Counted from the first letter of the stretch, positions 1-7,616 are shown. The stretch: 14,706 nt of DNA from Synechococcaceae cyanobacterium (GCA_947460085.1 CANHGA010000023.1:1-14706); one strand, 5' to 3'. Translations and numbers: made by a program. Notes: a model not told the origin generated them from the sequence alone.

Positions 1-236
1 CGCTTCGGGCTCACATTGACCCGTTTTTCCGCCTCCAGTTCCCCGGTGGCATTCACCACCCCCGGCAGGCTCCCAGCCGCGGCCACCACGGTGTAGCTCT
101 CCAGTTGCCGGGTGGTATTCCCGCGTTTCTGCTGGCCGATCGCCACAGCGCCAACCAGGACCAAGCCGGCGGCAGCGCCAGCGAGGACCCGCCGGCGGCG
201 CAGGCTGGGGGGAAGCCAACTCGTGAGGGAGCTCAA
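1..236 (-). CDS. HlyD/MacA-type efflux periplasmic adaptor, N-terminal fragment
   Basis: Partial gene; only the first ~78 codons are in the window and the C-terminus lies beyond the left edge. The minus-strand frame stays open to base 1. It reads as a short n-region with an RRRR cluster, a hydrophobic anchor (VLAGAAAGLVLVGAVAIG), then VNATGELEAEKRVNVSPK. The last stretch is typical of the start of membrane-fusion adaptors, the periplasmic proteins that link an inner-membrane RND or ABC pump to an outer-membrane channel. I chose the TTG at 236 because the hydrophobic anchor follows at the usual distance and no ATG or GTG lies further upstream in the visible open frame. There is no clear Shine-Dalgarno. 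The gene is divergent from ychF. Seen: frame, anchor, motif. Inferred: adaptor role; the pump partner is not visible. The exact start is uncertain. Confidence 0.72.
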   Translation of the reverse strand, partial: MSSLTSWLPPSLRRRRVLAGAAAGLVLVGAVAIGQQKRGNTTRQLESYTVVAAAGSLPGVVNATGELEAEKRVNVSPK

Positions 237-340
237 GGGGGTGTTGCTTGAAATTGGCCTGTTGGGCGGTATTCCTAGTCTCGCTGGTGGACGGCAGGTG
301 TTGCGAGTTTTGTGGATCCTGGGCGATCTAGATTCCAGCC
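237..340. promoter_or_regulatory. Divergent intergenic region, efflux adaptor / ychF
   Basis: This is a 104-bp spacer between two divergent genes, so it should hold promoters for both directions. A TTGCGA at 301-306 followed 17 nt later by CGATCT is a weak -35/-10-like pair for ychF, but it would leave almost no leader. I see no convincing sigma-70 box, operator or hairpin. The promoter role is inferred from gene orientation. Confidence 0.35.
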
Positions 341-1432
341 ATGCTTAAAGCCGGAATTGTGGGCCTGCCCAATGTGGGCAAATCCACCCTCTTCAATGCC
401 CTGGTCTCCAATGCCCAGGCCGAAGCTGCCAACTATCCCTTTTGCACCATTGAACCCAATTCGGGGGTGGTGTCCGTGCCCGATCCACGGCTGGGCGAGT
501 TAGCGGCACTGTCGCGTTCGAAGGAGGTGATTGCCACCCGGGTCGAATTTGTCGACATCGCCGGCCTGGTGAAAGGGGCCAGCCAGGGCGAAGGCCTGGG
601 CAACAAGTTTTTGGCGAACATCCGCGAAGTCGACGCGATCGTCCATGTGGTCCGCTGCTTTGAACACGACGACGTGATTCACGTTTCGGGTTCGGTGGGC
701 CCGGCCCGCGATGCCGAAGTGATCAATTTGGAATTGGGCCTGGCCGATTTATCCCAGATTGAGAAGCGCCGGGAGCGTCTGAAAAAGCAGGCCCGCACCA
801 GCAAAGAGGCCCAAATCGAGGATGGCGTCCTCGAGCGCATCCAGGCCGTTTTGGAAGCCGGTGGTGCTGCCCGCAGTGTGGCCATCAGTGAGGAGGAGGC
901 CGCCATGGTCAAGCCCCTCGGCCTGCTCACGGCCAAGCCGATCATCTACGCCACCAATGTGAGTGAGGACGACCTCGCTTCCGGCAATGCCTATGTGGAG
1001 GAGGTGAAGGCCCTCGCTGCCCAGGAGGGGGCAGAAACCGTTCGAATTTCAGCCCAGGTCGAAGCCGAACTGATTGAGCTTCCCGAGGAGGATCGCGCCG
1101 AATTTTTGGCCGGTTTGGGAGTGACCGAAGGGGGGCTGCGAAGCCTGATCCGTGCCACCTATTCCCTGCTGGGCCTGCGCACCTACTTCACCACCGGTGA
1201 GAAGGAGACCCGGGCCTGGACCATCAAGGCCGGCATGACGGCCCCCCAGGCGGCGGGGGTGATCCACACCGATTTCGAGCGCGGTTTCATTCGCGCCCAA
1301 ACCATTGGCTACCAACAGCTGGTTGAGGCCGGCTCCCTCGCGGAGGCCAAGTCCAAGGGCTGGCTGCGGGCCGAGGGCAAGGAGTACGTGGTGGACGAGG
1401 GCGACGTCATGGAATTTTTGTTCAACGTTTGA
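341..1432 (+). CDS. ychF: Redox-regulated, ribosome-associated ATPase YchF (Obg/OLA1 family)
   Basis: Full-length YchF (363 aa, normal for the family). It is a P-loop ATPase of the Obg group that binds ribosomes and hydrolyses ATP rather than GTP. The G1/Walker A motif GLPNVGKST is at residues 8-16. The G3 motif DIAG is at 72-75, followed by the family stretch VKGASQGEGLGN. The G4 position reads NVSE (206-209) instead of the GTPase NKxD, which is the known basis for ATP preference. The middle part, about 125-200, is charged and helical (the coiled-coil insert). The last ~85 residues form the TGS domain, with FTTGEKETRAW, HTDFERGFIRAQ and the C-terminal VDEGDVMEFLFNV. The ATG at 341 gives the canonical N-terminus. 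Two tiny genes follow on the same strand and may be co-transcribed. Identification is firm. Confidence 0.97.
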   Translation: MLKAGIVGLPNVGKSTLFNALVSNAQAEAANYPFCTIEPNSGVVSVPDPRLGELAALSRSKEVIATRVEFVDIAGLVKGASQGEGLGNKFLANIREVDAIVHVVRCFEHDDVIHVSGSVGPARDAEVINLELGLADLSQIEKRRERLKKQARTSKEAQIEDGVLERIQAVLEAGGAARSVAISEEEAAMVKPLGLLTAKPIIYATNVSEDDLASGNAYVEEVKALAAQEGAETVRISAQVEAELIELPEEDRAEFLAGLGVTEGGLRSLIRATYSLLGLRTYFTTGEKETRAWTIKAGMTAPQAAGVIHTDFERGFIRAQTIGYQQLVEAGSLAEAKSKGWLRAEGKEYVVDEGDVMEFLFNV

Positions 1433-1460
1433 GGCGACCTTGTCTCAGGAGACCTTGTCC

Positions 1461-1646
1461 ATGCCCCCTGAGGCCATGCCCCCTGAGTACATTGACCAGG
1501 TGCATGCCTGGTTTTTGTGCCAGCGGCGCCATCCCGAGCCCCTTGATGGCGGCTGCACCTGCGGGGGCCAATACCTGCAGCTTTCCGAAAGGGAACGGCA
1601 GTGGCTGCACACCGGCACCAGCGATTGGAGCTGTTGCGACGACTGA
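1461..1646 (+). CDS. Small Cys-containing hypothetical protein (61 aa)
   Basis: A 61-aa protein begins 28 bp after the ychF stop. An AGGAG at 1447-1451 sits upstream of the ATG at 1461. A second in-frame ATG at 1476 lies in a 15-bp duplicated segment (MPPEA/MPPEY), so either start could be used. The protein has five cysteines: C20, C32xC34 and an adjacent C58-C59 near the C-terminus, separated by a Trp/Arg-rich middle (ERERQWLH). It has no signal peptide or membrane segment. The spaced cysteines could bind a metal such as zinc, or be redox-active; this is inference. The frame extends upstream into ychF as far as 1305, but that part reads as an out-of-frame shadow of ychF. I do not recognise a named family; it resembles small picocyanobacterial conserved hypotheticals. 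Confidence 0.68.
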   Translation: MPPEAMPPEYIDQVHAWFLCQRRHPEPLDGGCTCGGQYLQLSERERQWLHTGTSDWSCCDD

Positions 1647-1691
1647 ATCGGCGCCAGTTGCTTCAGAATGGAGCCCCTCCCCAGAGCTGCG

Positions 1692-1877
1692 ATGACCGCC
1701 CAGCCTTCTTCCCAGCCCGACCCCGAAGCCCCTGAGGCCAAGGCCCACGACTTTGAGGCCCAAAAGGAGCTGCACCAGAAGATCCGCAACGATCCCGATT
1801 ACGACGATTGGGAATACGGCACGGAACCCTTGCCCCACGAGGCCTGGGTGCCTAAGCAGCCTCCGGCCTCGACCTGA
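1692..1877 (+). CDS. Small acidic hypothetical protein (~62 aa)
   Basis: Short acidic, soluble-looking protein with no signal peptide or membrane segment. The N-terminal third is low-complexity (Pro, Glu, Ser, Ala). The part that looks conserved is the C-terminal half, with FEAQKELHQKIRNDPDYDDW followed by EYGTEPLPHEAW. The dense D/E/Y/W composition suggests a small binding protein, but the function is unknown. I chose the ATG at 1692; an in-frame ATG at 1668 would add eight residues (MEPLPRAA), and neither has a strong Shine-Dalgarno. It lies 45 bp after the preceding small gene. Its last 26 bp overlap the 3' end of the convergent MFS gene, so the stop codons of the two genes are interleaved. 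Confidence 0.65.
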   Translation: MTAQPSSQPDPEAPEAKAHDFEAQKELHQKIRNDPDYDDWEYGTEPLPHEAWVPKQPPAST

Positions 1878-3057
1878 GCCGTTTCACGGCATGGAAGCCC
1901 GCCAGGCAGAGCAGGGTCATGGTGATCCAGAACCCGCCGCCATGGCGTTGCTGATCGAGGGCTAGGCCTGCCAAGACAGGCGCAATCAGGGCGCTGAGCG
2001 CAAAACATTGGGAAAACAGCGCCATGGCGAGGCCCTGGTGCTCAGGGGGGGTCATCTCGATCACAGCTGCTGTGGCGATCGGTAGGAAGGCGGCTTCCCC
2101 GAGGGCGATGGGGAGCTGGGCCCCGATCACCAGCCAGATGCCCTGGCGGCTCATGGCTGAAAACGCCAACAGGGCCGTGCCGAGGGCAAAACTGACCAAA
2201 CTCACGCCCAGTCCATAGGCCACCGGTCGTTTGGCGAGGGCCTGGCCAACGGGCCATTGGATGAGCACCAACAGGCTCAGCTGCAGGCCGATCAACAGGG
2301 CTCCCATCCCTACGTTGATGGAAGGCCTGTGCAGCCCGCCGCGCACCAAATCCAACGGCAGGGCGCTTTGCATCAAGGCTGGCAGGGCTGTGGCGAGCAG
2401 GGTGATCGCCAGGAGCGGCAACAGGGGCGGCAGCCATTCGCTGGTGGCGATGGTGCTGGCTCCTGGGGCCTTGGGGGGGGATTGGGGCAGGGGGCGCCTC
2501 ACCAGCAACAGGGCGACGGCTGCCGCACAGGTGATGTCCACGGCATAGATCCCCCGCAGTTGACCTTGGCCTGCCATGACGGCTCCAATCAGGGCACCCA
2601 GCGCAACCCCTGCGGCATCACCACTGCGCACCAGGGCATAGCCCCGGCTGGCGGGGATGGGATTGGGCCCGGTGTTGCAGCTCAGGGGAACGGCCAGCTC
2701 GATCGCGGGCCAATAGAGACCCGCGGCAATGCCCAGGAGCAATTGACCGATGACATAGCCATCAAAGGTTTGGGCGCCGATCAGGCGACCATCACCCAGC
2801 ACGGCTGCCAGCACGGCAAGCAGCACGGGCATGGAGCAGTTGAGGCCCCGATCCAGCAACAGACCACTGGCCAAACGGCCCACCGTGCCGGCGAGGGCGG
2901 CCAGGCCGATGCCTGCTGTGACGGCCTGGGCGCTGAAGGCGGCATGGTGGAAGACCAGGGGGGTGAGATAGAGCACGCCCCCCGCGCCGATGGAGGCGAT
3001 CAAGCGGATGAGGGCCAGTTCGCGCAGCGCCGCGGGAAACTGGAGCCACCACGCCAT
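1852..3057 (-). CDS. MFS transporter, substrate unknown
   Basis: Polytopic inner-membrane protein of about 401 aa with the hydrophobic pattern of about 12 helices expected of the major facilitator superfamily. A motif-A-like loop between helices 2 and 3 reads GRLASGLLLDRGLN. A charged central linker (RRPLPQSPPKAPGAS) splits the protein into two six-helix halves, and the tail is basic (KRLRSRPEAA). Substrate and direction cannot be read from the sequence; a small-molecule exporter is possible. I prefer the ATG at 3057 (MAWWLQFPAALREL). The ATG at 3087 would add ten residues and overlap the start of the divergent hydrolase gene. The stop lies inside the 3' end of the convergent small gene. Family is confident; exact start is not. 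Confidence 0.85.
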   Translation of the reverse strand: MAWWLQFPAALRELALIRLIASIGAGGVLYLTPLVFHHAAFSAQAVTAGIGLAALAGTVGRLASGLLLDRGLNCSMPVLLAVLAAVLGDGRLIGAQTFDGYVIGQLLLGIAAGLYWPAIELAVPLSCNTGPNPIPASRGYALVRSGDAAGVALGALIGAVMAGQGQLRGIYAVDITCAAAVALLLVRRPLPQSPPKAPGASTIATSEWLPPLLPLLAITLLATALPALMQSALPLDLVRGGLHRPSINVGMGALLIGLQLSLLVLIQWPVGQALAKRPVAYGLGVSLVSFALGTALLAFSAMSRQGIWLVIGAQLPIALGEAAFLPIATAAVIEMTPPEHQGLAMALFSQCFALSALIAPVLAGLALDQQRHGGGFWITMTLLCLAGFHAVKRLRSRPEAA

Positions 3058-3074
3058 GGTTCGGGCCCCCGCCT

Positions 3075-4700
3075 TTGGAGATGTCAAACCGCTTTCGCTG
3101 CATTGGAGCTCTGCTCGCCAGTTTGCTGGCTGGGGCTCCGGTGCGGGCGGCGGAGCAGATCCAGTTTCAGATTGACGGACTCACGGTGCCGGTGGATCTG
3201 CGGGAACTGGAGGCCTGGAGCCGCGATCCCGGGCGCACCAATGGCGACCTGGGCGTGTGGCTCAGCCTGCTCGACCCCCTCGATCGCCGCGCCTTGGCAC
3301 GACTGCTGCAGGCGCCGCTGCTGAAGGAGCCAAGTTTTGGGGTTCAGTTGCTGCGCAGTCGCACCGGTGAGCCCCTGATTGAGGCCCTGGGCAGCGTGCT
3401 CACCACGGCCCAGGGCAAAAGCACAGCTCCGCTGTTGCTCTCCACCCTGCGAACCCTTTTGCAACAGCAGAAGCAAGTCAACGCTTTTGAGTTGCTGCGC
3501 GCCCTGCCCTCGGACCAGCTCAGCCTCAACTTGGATGGGGCGGTGGCCTTCGCCGACCGTTGGCGCCGCCAGGTGGATCAGCAGGCCGATGCGCTGCGGG
3601 CCCTACGGGCCCTGCCCTTGCCGCTGCGCCGGGCGATTCCCCTTGATCTGAAAGCTGGGGAGCGCCAACGGCCCCAGCACGTGGATTTGGTTGTGGCGCA
3701 CCGGGTAACGCCCCTACCCCTCGAGATTTGGCCGTCGCGTCAATCGAAGCCAGGCCCTTGGATTCTTTTGATGCCTGGGCTGGGCGGGAACAGTGCCCAG
3801 CTCAGTTGGATGGCCGATGAGCTGGCAGGGCAGGGCTGGCCTGTGGTGCTGTTGGACCATCCCGGCAGTGACGACAAGGCTGTTCAGGACTCTTTGCTTG
3901 GCTACAGCCCACCGCCAGGGGCCGAAGCGGTGCCGCTCCGCCTGGCCGATGTGCAGGCCGTGCTCACCGCAGAAAAGGATGGGGCCCTGCCACCGCTTGG
4001 GCCCGAACCCACGGGCCGCCAAGGGGTTGTCTTGATGGGCCATTCCCTCGGGGCCCTGACGGCCCTCATGGGCAGCGGCTTGCTGCCGGAGCAGGGGGTG
4101 GCCAGGCGCTGCAAGGCGATGAAGGGCACCTTGCCCTTGGCGAATTTGTCCCAGCTGCTGCAATGCCAGATGCCCAGGGTGACCGGGGATGGCACGGCGC
4201 GGGGCCCTGTCCCTGCCATCGGACCGCCCTCGAACCCCCTCCTTGCGCCGATCCCCCTGCTCGGGGTCGTGGCTTTCAACGGCTTTGGCAGCTTGCTCTG
4301 GCCCAGCGTTGGTTTGGCCGACCTCGATGTGCCGGTGTTGCTGGTTGGCGGCAGCGTTGATTTGGTGACCCCACCGGTGCAGGAGCAGCTGAATCTGTTT
4401 GTGCATGTCAGCCATCCCCGCAGCCGCTTGGTGGTGGTCGATGGGGGCAGTCACTTTTCGCTGGTGCGCCTCGACAACCAAGGGCAGGCCTTGTTCCGCC
4501 TGGGTCAGGAGTTGGTGGGTCGCGATCCCCGCAAGGTGCAGAACCTGATCCTCAGCCTCACGACGGAGTTTTTACAGGGCTTGGAGTACCCCTTCCTGCT
4601 CTCCCCCCAGCGCCGTCTCCAGGAGGGCGGTTCGGCCTTCGTGCTGGACCGCACCATGGCCAGGCGCTGGAAAGCCAGTCTTAGAAGCTGGCCTTTTTAG
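3075..4700 (+). CDS. Secreted alpha/beta hydrolase with DUF1400-type N-terminal domain
   Basis: A 541-aa exported hydrolase. An N-terminal signal peptide ends near PVRAAEQ (about residues 23-27). Residues ~28-180 form the helical N-terminal region seen in the cyanobacterial DUF1400 family. The alpha/beta-hydrolase core starts near residue 228 with WILLMPGLGGNSAQ, the strand and oxyanion-hole region. The nucleophile elbow GHSLG is at 322-326 (Ser324). GGSVDLVTP supplies the probable acid Asp429, and GGSHFSLV the probable His460, so the triad is complete. The family is usually annotated as lipase- or dienelactone-hydrolase-like; the substrate is unknown. The start is TTG at 3075 or ATG at 3081 (MSNRF). 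GGAG at 3077-3080 abuts that ATG directly and is too close for a normal Shine-Dalgarno. The gene is divergent from the MFS gene with an 18-24 bp gap. Confidence 0.88.
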   Translation: MEMSNRFRCIGALLASLLAGAPVRAAEQIQFQIDGLTVPVDLRELEAWSRDPGRTNGDLGVWLSLLDPLDRRALARLLQAPLLKEPSFGVQLLRSRTGEPLIEALGSVLTTAQGKSTAPLLLSTLRTLLQQQKQVNAFELLRALPSDQLSLNLDGAVAFADRWRRQVDQQADALRALRALPLPLRRAIPLDLKAGERQRPQHVDLVVAHRVTPLPLEIWPSRQSKPGPWILLMPGLGGNSAQLSWMADELAGQGWPVVLLDHPGSDDKAVQDSLLGYSPPPGAEAVPLRLADVQAVLTAEKDGALPPLGPEPTGRQGVVLMGHSLGALTALMGSGLLPEQGVARRCKAMKGTLPLANLSQLLQCQMPRVTGDGTARGPVPAIGPPSNPLLAPIPLLGVVAFNGFGSLLWPSVGLADLDVPVLLVGGSVDLVTPPVQEQLNLFVHVSHPRSRLVVVDGGSHFSLVRLDNQGQALFRLGQELVGRDPRKVQNLILSLTTEFLQGLEYPFLLSPQRRLQEGGSAFVLDRTMARRWKASLRSWPF

Positions 4701-4720
4701 GCCCCCAGAGCGGCAGGCCA
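4690..4720. terminator. Possible bidirectional terminator between convergent genes
   Basis: A GGCCT-TTTT-AGGCC hairpin (4690-4703) overlaps the hydrolase stop codon. An alternative pairing joins TGGCCT (4689-4694) to AGGCCA (4715-4720). The spacer separates convergent genes, where a shared terminator is expected. The stem is short and no long T-run follows on either strand, so confidence is low. Confidence 0.3.
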
Positions 4721-4727
4721 AGGTTGC

Positions 4728-5759
4728 TTAGAAGCGAATTCTGGGGTCGAGCAGGGCCACGACCAGGTCGACGGCCACGGTCACCATCACCACCAGAGCG
4801 GCGACCACCACCACGATGCCTTGCACCAAGGGATAGTCGCGCTGGCCAATGGCCTCCTGCAGCCGGAAGGCGATCCCTGGCCAGGAGTAGGTGACTTCGA
4901 TCAACAGGGCACCGCCAATCAGGGAGGCCACGGTGATCCCGGTGATGGTGAGCACCGGCAAAAGGGCATTGGGGAGGGCATGGCGCAGGATCACCCGCCC
5001 CTCACCCAGGCCCCGGCTCCGGGCTGCCTCCACGTAGTCAGAGTCGAGGGCGCGGCGCAGGTTGAGGCGCAGGGCATTGGCAAAGATCCCGCTCAGCAGC
5101 AGTCCCAAGGTGCCGGCTGGCAACACCAGGTGCCTGACCGTGCCAAGCAGCTGGTGCCATTGGCCGGTGCCCAGGCCCGCCCGCAGGCTTTCCAGCAGGT
5201 AGAAGCCAGAGCCAGCCGGTGGAATCAGGGTGGGGGGGAAGCGGCCGCCCACCGGCAGCCAGCCGAGCCACACGGCAAACACCAGCTGCACCACCATGGC
5301 GGCCCAAAATGGCGGCAGGGCATAGGTGCCAATGCCATAGAGCCGGCCGGCCAGGTCGAGTTTGCCTTCGGGTCTGGCAACCCCCGAAAAGCCCACCGCC
5401 AATCCCACGACCGCGGCCAGCACGAGGGCGACCACACCCAGCTCCAGGCTGGCAGGCAGGCTTTGGCGAATCACCGCTGTCACCGGTTCCTGATTGGTGA
5501 GGGATTGGCCTAAGTCGCCATGGAGCAGTTGGCTCAGGAAATGCCCGTACTGGTGCCAAAGGGGTTGGTCCAAGCCAAGTTTGGCCCTCAGGGCTGCCCG
5601 GGCTGCGGCGGGGGCTCGGGTGCCCAGTAGGGCATCGATGGGATCCCCAGGGGCCACCCGCAGCAATAGAAACACCAGGCTGGCGATCAGCCACACCATC
5701 ACCGGGGCCAGCGCTAATCGGGCGGCCAGATAGCGCAGCAGGTCGGATCGCCGGCTCAT
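4728..5759 (-). CDS. DppB-like ABC transporter permease (peptide/nickel family)
   Basis: A 343-aa inner-membrane permease subunit of a peptide/opine/nickel ABC importer. It has an N-terminal helix (VMVWLIASLVFLLLRVAPGDP) with the DppB-type RxxPGDP motif. A periplasmic segment follows, then about five more helices. The EAA loop that docks the ATPase reads EAARSRGLGEGRVILRHALP. The C-terminus (VVALLDPRIRF) is the usual LDPR ending. The start is the ATG at 5759, which overlaps the stop of the upstream binding-protein gene by 4 bp (ATGA) and implies translational coupling. The frame stays open upstream to 6101, but that part lies inside the binding-protein gene and lacks family features. The partner DppC-type permease and the ATPase are not in the window and must be encoded elsewhere. 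The ligand is unknown. Confidence 0.92.
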   Translation of the reverse strand: MSRRSDLLRYLAARLALAPVMVWLIASLVFLLLRVAPGDPIDALLGTRAPAAARAALRAKLGLDQPLWHQYGHFLSQLLHGDLGQSLTNQEPVTAVIRQSLPASLELGVVALVLAAVVGLAVGFSGVARPEGKLDLAGRLYGIGTYALPPFWAAMVVQLVFAVWLGWLPVGGRFPPTLIPPAGSGFYLLESLRAGLGTGQWHQLLGTVRHLVLPAGTLGLLLSGIFANALRLNLRRALDSDYVEAARSRGLGEGRVILRHALPNALLPVLTITGITVASLIGGALLIEVTYSWPGIAFRLQEAIGQRDYPLVQGIVVVVAALVVMVTVAVDLVVALLDPRIRF

Positions 5760-7378
5760 CGGGGGGCTCCGCTGGTGCGGAGATCTTGCAAGAGCAGCCT
5801 GCCAGAACCATCGAAGCGGGGTTGGCTCACCCGGCGTTGAGCCCAGGCCCTGGGCGCCACGAGCCACACCGGTAGGTAGGGGGTGGCCGCGGCGGTTTGG
5901 CGCTGGATGCGCCGCAGCAGGGCTGCGCGCCCAGGCCCGCCCATGCTGGCGCTGCGCTGCAAGGCCTGCTCCAGGCCAGGCTGGCTCCAAAAGCTGCCGC
6001 TGGCGGCGCTGGCTCCCTTGAGGCAACGATTGCCCTGGGCCTGGTCGCAGCCCAGCAGCGGCACCAGGTAGTTGTCGGGGTCGGGAAAGTCGCCCATCCA
6101 ATCCAGCAGGATCATGGTGAACGCGCCATCGCCCAGCTGCCGGTAGGCGGTGGTGGCCTCCATCCCGGTGACCTCAAGGGAGACGCAATCCCCCAGGTCC
6201 TGGCGGAGTTGGGCCTGCCAGGTGAGGGCAAACAGGCGGTCGCTCGGCACATTGGATCGGAAGGTGAGCGGCAGGCTCAGGCGTTTGCCGTGGCAGTAGC
6301 CCGCCTGGCGATACAGGGCCCGGGCCGCTTTCGGGTTGTAGGAAGGCCAGGCCTGGGGATCACTGCCCACCAGGCTGGGCGGCACCAGGTCGCGCAGGGG
6401 GTCGCGCAACCCCAGGGTGACCCGCTGGCTGATGGTGCGCCGATCCAGGCTGAGGGCGATGGCCCGCCGCAGGCCAGGGCTTTGCAGGGGAGGCTGGTCG
6501 GTGAGCAGGCTGAGGTAGCCGATCTCGAGGGCAGGGCCCTGGCCTTCCCTCAGCTTGTGCTGCAGGGCTGAACGGTGCAGGGCGGCCTGCTGGTCGATTT
6601 CAAGGCTAGTGGAGAGCAGCACATCCACTTCGCCACTGCTTAGGGCTCCGAAAAGGGCCGTGGAGTTGCTGAGGGCCACGAGGTTGATGCCCCCATTGGC
6701 GGGACGCTTTCCCCAGTAGCCGGCAAAGGGTTCGAGCCGTTGCTGTTGGTCGGAAAAGAACGTCAGCTTGTAAGGGCCCGTGCCCACAAAGCGGTCGTTG
6801 AGGAAGCGATTGGCGTGGTTGCGATAGGCGGTGGGGGAGAGCGGGGTGAGATTCACCGCGCTGAGCAAGGGGGCCATGGCGGCGAAGGGCCGCTTCAGCC
6901 GTAGTTCCAGGGTGTAGGGGCCAATGGTGCCCACGCTTTGGACCCGGTCACCCAGCAGATAGCTGAGTTTGCCAATGGCCAAAAAGCGCTGCAGCGTGAA
7001 CACCATCGCTGCCGCATTGAAGGGCGTGCCGTCGTGGAAGCGCACCCCCTGGCGCAGGGCAACCCGCACGGTGAGGCCGTCGGCGCTCACCTGGGGGAGG
7101 GCAACGGCCAGCTTGGGTTGGATCTGGCCACCGGGGTCGATGGCATAGAGCGGGTCGCCGATGGCACTCAGCAGCTGCATCGCCCCGAAGGTGTAGGCAC
7201 CCGCTGGATCGACGGTGTCGATGCGGTTTTTGCTGGCTACTACCAGTTGGTTGTTACTGGCCGAAAGGCTTGGATTGCCCGCTTGGCGTTGGCAGCTTGC
7301 AAGGCCGCAGGCGAGGCCAAGGGCCAGGGCCGAAGCCAGGAGAGAAAGGGGCCGGTTGAGCCGTCGGGCGGGCGCCAC
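5756..7378 (-). CDS. ABC transporter substrate-binding lipoprotein (SBP family 5)
   Basis: Extracytoplasmic binding protein of the peptide/nickel class (about 540 aa). From the GTG at 7378 the N-terminus is a clean lipoprotein signal: basic n-region ARRLNR, a hydrophobic core, and lipobox LASC with Cys29. Family landmarks are the N-terminal VDPAGAYTFGAMQLLSAIGDPLY region, LRQGVRFHDGTPFNAAAMVFTLQR, the hallmark FVGTGPYKL, and a C-terminal DWMGDFPDPDNYLVPLL. An ATG at 7453 would add 25 residues and overlap the preceding small gene by 50 bp, giving an unusually long n-region, so I prefer the GTG. A GGGAGGG lies at about 7392-7398, spaced rather far upstream of it. It is coupled to the permease gene by ATGA. 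Oligopeptides are the usual default ligand; specificity cannot be read from the sequence. Confidence 0.92.
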   Translation of the reverse strand: MAPARRLNRPLSLLASALALGLACGLASCQRQAGNPSLSASNNQLVVASKNRIDTVDPAGAYTFGAMQLLSAIGDPLYAIDPGGQIQPKLAVALPQVSADGLTVRVALRQGVRFHDGTPFNAAAMVFTLQRFLAIGKLSYLLGDRVQSVGTIGPYTLELRLKRPFAAMAPLLSAVNLTPLSPTAYRNHANRFLNDRFVGTGPYKLTFFSDQQQRLEPFAGYWGKRPANGGINLVALSNSTALFGALSSGEVDVLLSTSLEIDQQAALHRSALQHKLREGQGPALEIGYLSLLTDQPPLQSPGLRRAIALSLDRRTISQRVTLGLRDPLRDLVPPSLVGSDPQAWPSYNPKAARALYRQAGYCHGKRLSLPLTFRSNVPSDRLFALTWQAQLRQDLGDCVSLEVTGMEATTAYRQLGDGAFTMILLDWMGDFPDPDNYLVPLLGCDQAQGNRCLKGASAASGSFWSQPGLEQALQRSASMGGPGRAALLRRIQRQTAAATPYLPVWLVAPRAWAQRRVSQPRFDGSGRLLLQDLRTSGAPR

Positions 7379-7403
7379 AGCCAGAGGGTCAATGCCCTCC
7401 CAT

Positions 7404-7616
7404 TCAAGGGCGATGGGTGGGGAGGGGCTGAACCTGGTGCAGGGAAATTTCAAACACCTCGGAGCCCTGGCGGCCCAGGGGCCAGCGCCGCAGCCAGCAG
7501 CGGTTGTGGTGGTCGTCGATGCCTATCACTTGATACATCTCATCTCCCGAAGCCAGGGTCACACAGGCCCCTTGGTGGAGTTCTGGGGTTGGAGTTGGAC
7601 AGGAAAGGGAAGTCAT
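7404..7616 (-). CDS. Conserved small hypothetical protein (70 aa), first gene of transporter operon
   Basis: A 70-aa soluble protein starts at the ATG at 7616 and ends 25 bp before the binding-protein start. The core reads GACVTLASGDEMYQVIGIDD, then NRCWLRRWPL and SEVFEISLHQV. This compact beta-rich pattern (strand, YQVIGIDD turn, CWxRRWPL) suggests a small SH3/KOW-like barrel; the fold is my guess. I recall similar short proteins in picocyanobacteria but no assigned function. The frame is open upstream to 7841, but that 75-residue extension has no conserved look and lies in non-coding-looking sequence. Order and spacing suggest co-transcription with the solute-binding protein and permease. 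No signal peptide or membrane segment is present, so it is probably cytoplasmic. Confidence 0.78.
   Translation of the reverse strand: MTSLSCPTPTPELHQGACVTLASGDEMYQVIGIDDHHNRCWLRRWPLGRQGSEVFEISLHQVQPLPTHRP

Noticed and set aside
2257..3324. Plus-strand frame opposite the MFS gene running into the hydrolase
   Set aside because: Gln/Gly/His-rich shadow translation that crosses the start of a confidently identified gene in another frame.
5760..6101. N-terminal extension of the permease frame
   Set aside because: The extension lies wholly inside the solute-binding-protein gene and lacks family features. The ATGA overlap at 5756-5759 gives the natural start.
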